This document shows positions 1 to 6,307 of a DNA stretch of 6,611 nucleotides, one piece after another. Numbering within the stretch: the stretch's first letter is position 1; every line of letters starts with the position of its first letter. The notes under the pieces are model-generated. The model made no database searches and was not told the origin of the DNA. It saw nothing but the letters and a program-made list of their open reading frames with translations. The DNA is taken from the NCBI GenBank assembly GCA_002398845.1, contig DHBY01000030.1, forward strand, positions 1 to 6,611. The letters are read 5' to 3'. The translations under genes and the position numbers were made by a program. This DNA comes from Firmicutes bacterium UBA4916 (GTDB lineage Bacteria; Bacillota; Clostridia; Tissierellales; Tepidimicrobiaceae).

Positions 1-20
1 GGTGCGTCCCTTGTGCACTA
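1..20. repeat. possible edge of a dispersed GC-rich repeat, cut by the window
   Basis: The first 20 bases (GGTGCGTCCCTTGTGCACTA) are clearly richer in G and C than the AT-rich sequence that follows. They contain the 6-bp palindrome GTGCAC and a GTGC/GCAC pair. The 'cccttgtgcac' string resembles short dispersed palindromic repeats that I recall from clostridial genomes, often found just past gene ends, and here it sits directly behind the stop codon of the first gene. Only one copy and one edge are visible, so this is a tentative call. It could equally be the start of a terminator. Confidence 0.22.
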
Positions 21-1037
21 CTATCCCTTACACAAAACAAACATCATCACCGTAAACCCTATAAATCCAAATATAGGATACAATACCCCAACTAAATTAG
101 AAAACCCTGCATTAGCTAATGGGATAGCTAATGCACAAAATAAAGCTGTTTTTAATAATTTATTTTTATCCTTAGATATTCTGTTCATAAATCCAAATCC
201 ATTGGCCAACGCAGTGGTGAACATGGCAATCCATAGAATAATGGCATAAAACTTTCTATATTCCTTCCCTATATAGTCACATATTTTTAACATAGGAATG
301 TCTAAACTTGATACTTCGTTATAATATATAAGCATGGAGGTTAAAATAGATATTCCAAGAATAGCAAGTATAACTCCTCCTGTTAAACCGCTTAGAACTG
401 CAGTTTTTTTGTTATTTATCATAGGTAGTAAAGATGAGAATACTACCAGGATTATTAAAGAATTGGAGCCTAGATATAAAAGGGAGGATGTTATAAAATT
501 ACCTTTCCCTGTAAAAGTAACTCCTTCTATGTTAGAAAAATTATATTCTTCCCTTATATTTAAATAAAAAGATGTGAATATAATTCCTATAATTAGTAAA
601 GGCACTAATATGGAATTTACAAATGATAAGCCTTCTAAGCTAAATAAAAAAACTACAAAAGAACAAATTACCATAACAAGGATTCCAATATTGTATGAGA
701 AACCTAATTCTTCTTTAAAAATAGCGCCAGACCCTGATATCATAACACTAAATCCTGTATATAAAGAAAAAGTTATGATTGTATCTATAATAAATCCAAT
801 TTTTTGGCCAAATAAAGTGGATAACAATTCGTCAAAGCTTTTTATTTTATTATTGTATACTTTTACTAAGAGTAAACTTCCTATTAAAGAGAACAATATG
901 CCAGATATAACCATACCCCAAATGCCCTTAATCCCATAGACTCCAAAAAACTCTATAATTTCCCTTCCTGAGGCAAAACCCGCCCCTATTACAGTGCCAA
1001 CATATATGGATGCAATTTTAATCCAATCTTTCCTCAT
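21..1037 (-). CDS. YkvI-family multi-spanning membrane protein (putative transporter)
   Basis: This is a 338-residue, very hydrophobic protein with about ten likely membrane helices and no signal peptide. The N-terminus carries an IGAGFASGRE stretch (about residues 17-26) inside the first helix. Such a glycine-rich break is typical of LeuT/APC-fold carriers, and the sequence and length fit the uncharacterised Bacillus YkvI family (about 340-350 residues). The substrate is not known for the family and cannot be read from the sequence. The ATG start is supported by AAGGAGGG at 1043-1050, five bases upstream. The stop is TAG at 21-23. It shares strand with the betaine genes, but a strong terminator at 1112-1151 separates it from the BCCT gene, so it is probably its own transcription unit. 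Transport of an amine or amino acid tied to the neighbouring pathway is conceivable but is only a guess from position. Confidence 0.8.
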   Translation of the reverse strand: MRKDWIKIASIYVGTVIGAGFASGREIIEFFGVYGIKGIWGMVISGILFSLIGSLLLVKVYNNKIKSFDELLSTLFGQKIGFIIDTIITFSLYTGFSVMISGSGAIFKEELGFSYNIGILVMVICSFVVFLFSLEGLSFVNSILVPLLIIGIIFTSFYLNIREEYNFSNIEGVTFTGKGNFITSSLLYLGSNSLIILVVFSSLLPMINNKKTAVLSGLTGGVILAILGISILTSMLIYYNEVSSLDIPMLKICDYIGKEYRKFYAIILWIAMFTTALANGFGFMNRISKDKNKLLKTALFCALAIPLANAGFSNLVGVLYPIFGFIGFTVMMFVLCKG

Positions 1038-1042
1038 TATAA

Positions 1043-1079
1043 CCCTCCTTCCTGCTAATTAATAATATTAGAAGGAAGG
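1043..1079 (-). promoter_or_regulatory. hairpin overlapping the ribosome binding site of the YkvI-like gene
   Basis: In the leader of the YkvI-like gene the arms 1047-1059 and 1067-1079 are complementary at 12 of 13 positions, around a 7-base loop. On the message the 3' arm ends in GGAAGG, and its last AAGG is the first half of the AAGGAGGG ribosome site (1043-1050). If folded, the hairpin would cover part of the Shine-Dalgarno sequence. No T-run follows, so it does not look like a terminator. A role in translational control is inference; an accidental purine/pyrimidine symmetry is possible. Confidence 0.4.
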
Positions 1080-1111
1080 CTTATCCTATAACAAAAATTA
1101 TTTTAATAGGC

Positions 1112-1151
1112 TATAAAAAACTCTATTCGAATTTGAATAGAGTTTTTTATA
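1112..1151 (-). terminator. rho-independent terminator of the BCCT transporter gene
   Basis: Perfect 17-bp arms (1112-1128 and 1135-1151) enclose a 6-base loop. The GC-containing core is CTCTATTC/GAATAGAG, flanked by six A on one side and six T on the other, so it can stop transcription in either direction. It lies 22 bases past the stop codon of the BCCT gene and ahead of the YkvI-like gene, so it should end the transporter message and isolate the two genes. Confidence 0.88.
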
Positions 1152-1173
1152 CTTTAGATATGATATTTAGGTA

Positions 1174-2667
1174 CTATATTTTTTCCCCTCTAAGTGCTTT
1201 CATAAGAGATACTATTGCAAATAACATTACAAATATAAAAGGAAATGCAGCTGCTACAGAAGCCGTTTGCAATGCCTCTAAGCCCCCTGAAAGTAATAAA
1301 GATGTAGCAAGAAGTGATTGTACTACTCCCCAAAGGATTTTCTTATTATTACTTGGATTTAAATTCCCTTCTGAAGTAAGCATACCTAATACAAAAGTAG
1401 CTGAGTTAGCAGAAGTAATAAAAAATGTACTCAATAAAACTACTGTAATTAATGATAATATAGAACTTAGAGGATAATAATTAAATACTTGAAATAGAGC
1501 TGTCTCTGGAGCCTTAGCGGCTATTGATAAACCTTCTAATCCAACTTTATCCACTAAGTTTAATCCCATGGTTCCAAAAGCTGAAAACCAAATAATGGAT
1601 GCTAAAGCTGGTGCTAGTATAACTCCCCCTATAAATTCTCTAATAGTCCTTCCTTTAGATATACGAGCTATAAAAGTACCCACAAAAGGTGCCCATGCTA
1701 TCCACCATGCCCAATAAAATATTCTCCAACTATTTAACCAACTATTATCACCAAAAGCATTTATACTCAAGCTATCCTTTATGAAATCATTAATATATTG
1801 ACCTACTCCGTTAGTAAAAGTATTTATTATTTTAAGTGTTGGTCCCAATATCATAACAAGCCCTAATAGCAAAAATGCCAAATACAAATTTATATCCCCA
1901 AGAACTTTAATACCTTTATCTATGCCACTTACTGCAGTCCAAATAAATAAAACAGTTATAACAGCAATTATACCTATTTGAACCAATCTTGTTTCAGGTA
2001 CATTAAATAAATAATTCAATCCACTATTAATTTGTAAAGTTCCTAATCCTAAAGATGTAGCTACTCCTGCTACTGTAGCAAAAACTGCAAGTATATCTAT
2101 TAATTTACCAATTGGTCCATTTACTCTTTCTTCTCCAAGTAGAGGTATAAATATACTACTTATAAGACCAGGTTTATCTTTTCTAAATTGAAAATAAGCA
2201 AGTGCAAGTCCTATAATACTATAATTTGCCCAAGGATGAAAACCCCAGTGCATAAAAGACGATTTCATTGCAAAATTTGCGGCTTCTACACTTCCAGGTT
2301 CTAATCCTAGTGGTGGATTTACGAAATGAGAAATTGGCTCAGCTACTCCCCAAAATACAAGGCCTATACCCATCCCAGCTCCAAATAACATGGCAAACCA
2401 TGATGCACTACTATATTCAGGTTTAGAATCATCAGAGCCTAATTTTATATTTCCATATTTACTAAAGGCCAAAAATACAGCAAATACTACAAATATCAAC
2501 ATGGACATTAAATAGGACCATCCAAAATTAGTAGTCAAAAAATTGAGAAGTGTATTTGCAAAGTTTGCAAAACTCGTCTTTGCTACTATACCCCATAGAA
2601 CCACTAATACAGATATAATAAGAGATATATAGAAAACAGTATTATTTTTTTCTTTTTTATTGTTCAC
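1174..2667 (-). CDS. BCCT-family glycine betaine transporter
   Basis: This 497-residue inner-membrane carrier belongs to the betaine/choline/carnitine family and likely imports glycine betaine with Na+. It has about twelve helices. GAGMGIG at 96-102 contains the GMGIG of the BetP substrate/Na+ helix. In the fourth helix Trp141, Trp146 and Tyr149 keep the spacing of BetP Trp189, Trp194 and Tyr197. In the eighth helix WAWWIAW (319-325) puts Trp322 where BetP has Trp374, so the whole aromatic box is present. RISKGRTIREF (335-345) is the family signature. BetP equivalences are from memory. The protein ends about ten residues after the last helix and has a short N-terminus, so the long osmosensing tails of BetP are absent. 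The start is GTG at 2665-2667, with AGGAGGG (2674-2680) six bases upstream. It lies downstream of grdIH but behind a terminator. Choline or carnitine cannot be fully excluded. Confidence 0.93.
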   Translation of the reverse strand: MNNKKEKNNTVFYISLIISVLVVLWGIVAKTSFANFANTLLNFLTTNFGWSYLMSMLIFVVFAVFLAFSKYGNIKLGSDDSKPEYSSASWFAMLFGAGMGIGLVFWGVAEPISHFVNPPLGLEPGSVEAANFAMKSSFMHWGFHPWANYSIIGLALAYFQFRKDKPGLISSIFIPLLGEERVNGPIGKLIDILAVFATVAGVATSLGLGTLQINSGLNYLFNVPETRLVQIGIIAVITVLFIWTAVSGIDKGIKVLGDINLYLAFLLLGLVMILGPTLKIINTFTNGVGQYINDFIKDSLSINAFGDNSWLNSWRIFYWAWWIAWAPFVGTFIARISKGRTIREFIGGVILAPALASIIWFSAFGTMGLNLVDKVGLEGLSIAAKAPETALFQVFNYYPLSSILSLITVVLLSTFFITSANSATFVLGMLTSEGNLNPSNNKKILWGVVQSLLATSLLLSGGLEALQTASVAAAFPFIFVMLFAIVSLMKALRGEKI

Positions 2668-2685
2668 TTTTTTCCCTCCTAATGG

Positions 2686-2716
2686 ATATAGTTAAAATAG
2701 TGACTTCCAACTATAT
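2686..2716 (-). repeat. inverted repeat upstream of the BCCT gene (possible operator or leader hairpin)
   Basis: ATATAGTT (2686-2693) and AACTATAT (2709-2716) are perfect 8-bp inverted arms 15 bases apart. They fall in the short stretch between the grdH terminator and the ribosome site of the BCCT gene. I see no convincing -35/-10 pair here, so the promoter may be weak, or the gene may depend partly on read-through from grdIH. The repeat could be a regulator site or a leader hairpin. At this AT content, chance is a real alternative. Confidence 0.35.
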
Positions 2717-2721
2717 TCTTT

Positions 2722-2757
2722 AAAAAAGGGTGACATATTTTATCTATCACCCTTTTT
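2722..2757 (-). terminator. rho-independent terminator of the grdIH operon
   Basis: Arms of 11 bp (2723-2733 and 2747-2757, core GGGTGA/TCACCC) enclose a 13-base loop. On the minus strand they are followed by a run of T (complement of the A-run 2722-2727). The element begins 10 bases past the grdH stop and precedes the BCCT gene on the same strand, so it should separate reductase and transporter messages or make the transporter depend on read-through. Confidence 0.85.
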
Positions 2758-2767
2758 ATTTTATAAA

Positions 2768-4084
2768 CTATATTTTAACCTTAAATACAGTCTGCTCCTT
2801 AACATCCGTAGTCAATGCTTCTAATGCCACTCCAACCCTGTGATACCTTAATTTCCACTGTTCATCTTTTGATGTACTTGGATCTCCTAATGGATAAGGT
2901 ATTGATATAGTTGGAACTATCTTGTTAGAGCCAACAGTTTTAGCAACAGGTACTAAATTAGCCATTTGTACTATAGGTATACCTGCTTTTTCTATTTCTT
3001 TTACCATTGTTGCACCGCAACGCGTACAGGTACCTCAGGTTGATACTAATATAACTCCATCAACATTTTTCTCTTTTAAATCAGCTACTATTTCTCTGCC
3101 CATTCTAGCAGCTTCTCCTTGAGTTGTTCCTGTTCCAACAGTAGAATAGAAGTAATCATGAACCTTGCCTATTTTTCCTTCTTTTTCATAAGCTCTCATA
3201 GCATCTAATGGAACTATAACATTTGGATCTGCATTGGCAGCAGCAGGATCAAAACCAGCATGAATAGTTTTAAATACTCCTGATTCTAATCTATCCATAT
3301 TTGCTACATTGTATTTACCCCATCTAGTAGCTGAAGCTGATTGAATTCTATCTGGATTATCTACAGGTACTATTCCACCTGAAGTAACTATAGCTATTTT
3401 TGCCTTTGATAAATCCTTTATAGGTTTTGCTATAGGTACCATATCTTTTTCTGGTATAGGAAGCTCTGTTTGGAAAGGTTCTCCTTGAATCTTTTTTAGC
3501 AACATATCTATAACCCTATCTGCAGCAGCAACAGGAGTTTTTAACCAAACTTGACGTCTAATTCCCCTTCCATAATAGCCTTCTTCATCAGCTGAAAGAA
3601 ATTCTTCGCCATTTAATATCTTTTTTGCAAAATCTGACATTCCTCTAATATCTTTCCTCATGGCAGCAGCACTTGCTCCACCTTTAAATATATATAAATC
3701 CTTATGGAACATTTCAACGCCTGGATTTTCTTCATTCATTGAAGATATTACTGGTACATTAAACTTATCTTTAACAGCTTTACCAATATGCCCGCAGGCA
3801 CTACCATATCTACCGGCTCTAAAAGCTGGTCCCGCAAAAAATATATCAAACTCCTTATCTTCTAAAAATCCTAATATGGTTTCTATTGCTTTATCTGTAT
3901 TAGAACCTATGTAGTTATCACCACAAATAATTGTATGGGTAATTTCTACATCACCTTCTAATCTTTTTTGCAGTTCCATGGCTGGACCTACTAAACCTTC
4001 TCTTATTTCAGGAGGAAAATCTGCCTTTTCTTCTCCTCCAATTTGACCAAAGAATTGATTTATATAAAGTATAGCTTTTTTCAT
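2768..4084 (-). CDS. grdH: betaine reductase component B, selenocysteine-containing subunit GrdH
   Basis: This 438-residue cytoplasmic selenoprotein is the catalytic subunit of the substrate-binding component (PB) of betaine reductase. With GrdI it splits glycine betaine, releasing trimethylamine and passing the carboxymethyl group to the selenium of GrdA. The frame is open from ATG at 4084 to TAG at 2768 except for one TGA at 3035-3037, codon 350. It lies in the motif ST-U-GTCTRCG, the family's selenocysteine site, with Cys353 forming UxxC and Cys356 following. Both halves are family-like: the N-terminus LYINQFFGQIGGEEKAD, and after the TGA TMVKEIEKAGIP and PTISIPYPLGDP. Reading TGA as stop would give an inactive 349-residue fragment. 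AAGGAGGTG (4090-4098), five bases ahead of the ATG, overlaps the grdI stop, so the two genes are cotranscribed and probably translationally coupled. Glycine (GrdB) and sarcosine (GrdF) paralogues are close relatives; the betaine call rests on the GrdI partner and the neighbouring transporter. Confidence 0.93.
3009..3037 (-). promoter_or_regulatory. selenocysteine UGA codon with candidate SECIS hairpin
   Basis: The UGA is at 3035-3037 (minus strand). Thirteen bases later the message can form GUUGC-GGU-GCAAC (3021 down to 3009), a perfect 5-bp stem with a 3-base loop. Bacterial SECIS elements lie inside the coding region just after the UGA and bind the elongation factor SelB. The Escherichia coli fdhF element, as I recall it, also presents a GGU in its apical loop at a similar distance. 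The stem is short and its coding content is constrained by the conserved protein motif, so SelB binding is inferred. Confidence 0.6.
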
Positions 4085-4096
4085 TAGTACACCTCC

Positions 4097-5422
4097 TTAA
4101 AATTCTTTTACTGTTTTAGTTGACCAACCAACAATTTGATCTCCACAGAACATGGAGTTGTTCTCCATTATTATGGAGCCATCTTCTCTAACTGATGGTC
4201 CTAGTATTTCATCTCCAGCCCATCCCCCAGCAAATCCATCTCTTCCTAATGATTCTAATTCTCCTAATACCGTTTCCATTGGAGGAAGTTCTATTAACTG
4301 GGATACATCTCCACAAGATACAATTGCATCGGCTTTAGAATCTAGGGTAACTAACGGCTGAGATGCTCCATCCCTACCAGTACATTCATTAGTCAATCCT
4401 ATAGTTTTAACTCCTGCATCTTCTAAGGCTACAATACATGCTATAAAGTCTGCATCGGGATTACCATAGCCCTCTTCTGCAACGATTGCACTATCTGCCC
4501 CTAGTGATTTAGCCATTTGAGCTACCAATAGTGCTGCTCTTTCTTTTTGGTCTAATGCAACATTTAAATTAGACATTATTATTCCTAAGAAATTTAAAGT
4601 CTTTCCATGTTCTTCATATAATCTTTTAATCATAGGGAAGTTCTGAAAATCATAAGTTGCCCATTTAGATGAACAAGGCATAAAACTTCCTGATATTATT
4701 GCTCCATCTAAAACTTCATTTGGATGCATAAATGTTGGTAACATCCTATTTGAATCCCATCCGTATATTAAATCGTTATAGCCCAATTCTTCCATTTGAG
4801 ATTGTGGTTGAAGTACTAAAACAACTGATGGCAAATTATTTATGCTATCAGAGCGCTTAGTAATAGGTTCTAATTCAAAAGTTTCTATTTCTTCTGGTTC
4901 TAAATCTTTTACACAACTACCAATATATTCTGCTAATCTCATTCCAGCCCATCTCAAGGCTTTGTTTTTCTTTTGTTGTTCTCTTTTTTCAAATTCTTCA
5001 TCTGTATCTGCTACTAAAACAATATTCTTCAATTGGGAATAATAAGTGTATTTTGCTCCTTCTCCACTCATGTCTATAAGTCCATCTTGAAATCCTCCCC
5101 AATGTTTGCCTACCACTAATACACTACAATCTTTAAGAGCTAGTGTTCTACCATTTCCTGATTGCATTAAATCCCCTGTTACTCCTGGGAATACTGGGCC
5201 GCCTTCAGCTCTAGCCCTTGGCTCTATTGCTTCTTTTACAGGTACTAATCTTACATTATCTCCTGGCTTCACTATAAATAAATCTGCTACAGTTATATGC
5301 TCATCTTCTTTTACAACATTCAGTGCTTCTTCCTTATTAATTGTCAATAGACCATTTGAATAAGAAGTTTTCTCACCAAAAGTTATATCTTTGACATAAA
5401 AATTACCCAACTCAAGTTTCAT
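4097..5422 (-). CDS. grdI: betaine reductase component B, alpha subunit GrdI
   Basis: This 441-residue cytoplasmic protein is the partner of GrdH in component B and belongs to the GrdE/GrdG/GrdI family. Family landmarks include IEPRARAEGG (66-75), IDMSGEGAKYT (116-126), LPTFMHPNEVLDGAI (228-242), EEGYGNPDAD (316-325), GRDGASQPL (349-357) and LPPMETVLG (379-387). GrdE, as I recall it, self-cleaves at an Asn-Cys in a DGAxxSGNC context to make a pyruvoyl group that binds glycine as a Schiff base. Here the same place reads SGSF (244-247), with the nearest cysteine at 250, so cleavage at that spot is not expected. This suits betaine, whose quaternary amine cannot form a Schiff base, and favours GrdI over GrdE. 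The ATG start follows GGGAG with eight bases between. The stop TAA (4097-4099) lies inside the grdH ribosome site. It is the first gene of the operon, divergent from the TetR-type regulator. Confidence 0.9.
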   Translation of the reverse strand: MKLELGNFYVKDITFGEKTSYSNGLLTINKEEALNVVKEDEHITVADLFIVKPGDNVRLVPVKEAIEPRARAEGGPVFPGVTGDLMQSGNGRTLALKDCSVLVVGKHWGGFQDGLIDMSGEGAKYTYYSQLKNIVLVADTDEEFEKREQQKKNKALRWAGMRLAEYIGSCVKDLEPEEIETFELEPITKRSDSINNLPSVVLVLQPQSQMEELGYNDLIYGWDSNRMLPTFMHPNEVLDGAIISGSFMPCSSKWATYDFQNFPMIKRLYEEHGKTLNFLGIIMSNLNVALDQKERAALLVAQMAKSLGADSAIVAEEGYGNPDADFIACIVALEDAGVKTIGLTNECTGRDGASQPLVTLDSKADAIVSCGDVSQLIELPPMETVLGELESLGRDGFAGGWAGDEILGPSVREDGSIIMENNSMFCGDQIVGWSTKTVKEF

Positions 5423-5471
5423 ACTCTACACTCCCTTCATCGTTATAGATATTTTTAATACTAAACTAAAT

Positions 5472-5499
5472 ATTATAAATATCTTTAATTGTATGATAA
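5472..5499 (-). promoter_or_regulatory. predicted promoter of the grdIH operon
   Basis: On the minus strand, TTATCA (5494-5499) and TATAAT (5472-5477) are separated by 16 bases and lie about 50 bases before the grdI start codon. The -10 is a perfect match, while the -35 matches TTGACA at four of six positions. The -35 box overlaps the left end of the large palindrome at 5497-5535, so a protein bound there could block or help polymerase. In such AT-rich DNA, other -10-like strings occur, so this is the best candidate rather than a certainty. Confidence 0.5.
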
Positions 5500-5535
5500 C
5501 ATAATTATGATTATATTTCAATCATAATTATGTTA
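5497..5535. promoter_or_regulatory. large palindrome, candidate operator between grdI and the TetR-type gene
   Basis: Perfect 16-bp arms (5497-5512 and 5520-5535) flank a 7-base centre. Each arm contains the 10-bp palindrome CATAATTATG (5500-5509 and 5523-5532), with centres 23 bp apart, so the site could take two dimers. It overlaps the predicted -35 box of grdI and ends 15 bases before the predicted -35 of the regulator gene. TetR-family proteins usually bind such palindromes next to their own gene. Binding by this regulator is inference. A T-run follows on the plus strand, but a terminator at the head of two divergent genes is less likely. Confidence 0.62.
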
Positions 5536-5550
5536 GTTTTTTATCGATTA

Positions 5551-5579
5551 TTGTCTCTTATATAATCTTGTGATATGAT
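5551..5579 (+). promoter_or_regulatory. predicted promoter of the TetR-type regulator gene
   Basis: TTGTCT (5551-5556) and TATGAT (5574-5579) are 17 bases apart, and a TG (5571-5572) sits one base before the -10, giving an extended -10. The start of transcription would be near 5586, about 33 bases before the ATG. A second TATAAT at 5561-5566 lacks a good -35 but cannot be excluded. Confidence 0.55.
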
Positions 5580-5618
5580 ACCATAGAGTTGTAAGTAGGA
5601 AAAAGGCAGGTGAGATAG

Positions 5619-6269
5619 ATGAATAGAAAAGAAATTCAAAGAAAAAGAACTATGACTTATTTTATTAATGCAGCACATGAAATCTTAGAAGAAGAAGGCA
5701 TTAAGAAAGTTACCATACGAAAGGTAGCTAAAAAAGCCGGCTATAACAGTGCTACTCTATATAATTATTTTGAAAATTTAGATCATCTGATTTTCTTTGC
5801 TGCCATGAGATATATAAAAGACTATACTCTTGCCTTACCTGAATATTTAAAGGATGCAGATAACGCTTTAGATAGATTTTTAAAAGTATGGGAATGTTTC
5901 TGTCATTTTTCATATAAAAAACCAGAAATATATTATGCAATATTTTTTGCTGATCTAGATAAGGATTTAGAAGACTATGTAATTGAATACTATAAACTAT
6001 TTCCTGAAGAACTTGGAAGTCAAACTGAAGATATTTCTAATATGCTGCTAAAACATAATATATATAAAAGGGGTATGATGACTATAAATGAATGTGTTAA
6101 GGATGGTTTTATAAAAGAGGAAGACGCTGAGAGTCTTAATGAAATGACTACCCTTTTACATGAAGGCATATTATTAAAAGTAATGAAAGGCAAAATGGAA
6201 TATGATGAAGCTTTAGAAAAAACTATGAAATATATAAACATTATCATTAATGCTTTTCTTATTAAATAA
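5619..6269 (+). CDS. TetR/AcrR-family transcriptional regulator
   Basis: This 216-residue cytoplasmic DNA-binding protein has a clear TetR-type N-terminal domain. Residues about 12-30 form the first helix. VTIRKVAKKAGYNSATLYNYFENLDHL (31-57) is the helix-turn-helix, with the family's Tyr-x-Tyr-Phe in the recognition helix region. The C-terminal domain (about 60-216) is helical and aromatic-rich and should bind the ligand and form the dimer, but I cannot name its ligand. The ATG start is preceded by AGGTGA (5608-5613) at five bases. The gene is read away from grdIH and shares a 196-base control region that contains the palindrome, so control of grdIH and of itself is the natural inference. Betaine or a product such as trimethylamine is a possible effector, though nothing in the sequence shows it. 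The stop codon lies inside the following terminator. Confidence 0.88.
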   Translation: MNRKEIQRKRTMTYFINAAHEILEEEGIKKVTIRKVAKKAGYNSATLYNYFENLDHLIFFAAMRYIKDYTLALPEYLKDADNALDRFLKVWECFCHFSYKKPEIYYAIFFADLDKDLEDYVIEYYKLFPEELGSQTEDISNMLLKHNIYKRGMMTINECVKDGFIKEEDAESLNEMTTLLHEGILLKVMKGKMEYDEALEKTMKYINIIINAFLIK

Positions 6270-6307
6270 AGCTAAGGAAGACTCCCTAATCTGCCTTAGC
6301 TTTATTT
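6264..6307. terminator. bidirectional terminator shared by two convergent genes
   Basis: Arms of 14 bp (6264-6277 and 6294-6307, core AAAGCTAAGG/CCTTAGCTTT) enclose a 16-base loop, with T-rich sequence on the plus side and A-rich sequence on the other. The stop codon of the TetR-type gene (6267-6269) is in the left arm. The stop of the convergent sulfatase-like gene (6286-6288) is in the loop, so the right arm is also coding for that gene. Confidence 0.85.

Noticed and set aside
574..939. Plus-strand open frames opposite the long genes (also 13-249, 334-567, 1133-1477, 2922-3122, 3660-3914, 4152-4361, 4842-5042, 5106-5363, 6365-6610)
   Set aside because: They mirror well-supported minus-strand genes, show no recognisable domains and lack convincing ribosome sites.
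2768..3007. A separate small 79-residue gene downstream of a shorter grdH
   Set aside because: It is in the same phase as grdH, lacks its own ribosome site, and begins inside the conserved segment just after the selenocysteine motif. It is the C-terminal part of GrdH.
3035..3037. Nonsense mutation making grdH a pseudogene
   Set aside because: The TGA falls exactly at the family's selenocysteine position with UxxC after it, and the rest of the frame is intact.
4097..5422. Glycine reductase GrdE or sarcosine reductase GrdG instead of GrdI
   Set aside because: The GrdE-type Asn-Cys cleavage site is missing and a betaine-type carrier lies next door. GrdG is not fully excluded without an alignment.
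5447..5484. Second inverted repeat AGATATTT/AAATATCT over the grdI -10 region
   Set aside because: The arms are only 8 bp of nearly pure A-T and 22 bases apart, which is expected by chance in such DNA.
5497..5535. Palindrome as a rho-independent terminator, given the T-run at 5537-5542
   Set aside because: Its stem is almost all A-T, and it lies between two divergent promoters with no gene ending there. An operator fits better.
5752..5940. Minus-strand open frames within the TetR-type gene (also 6020-6247)
   Set aside because: They are shadows of the regulator, whose helix-turn-helix domain is clear on the plus strand.
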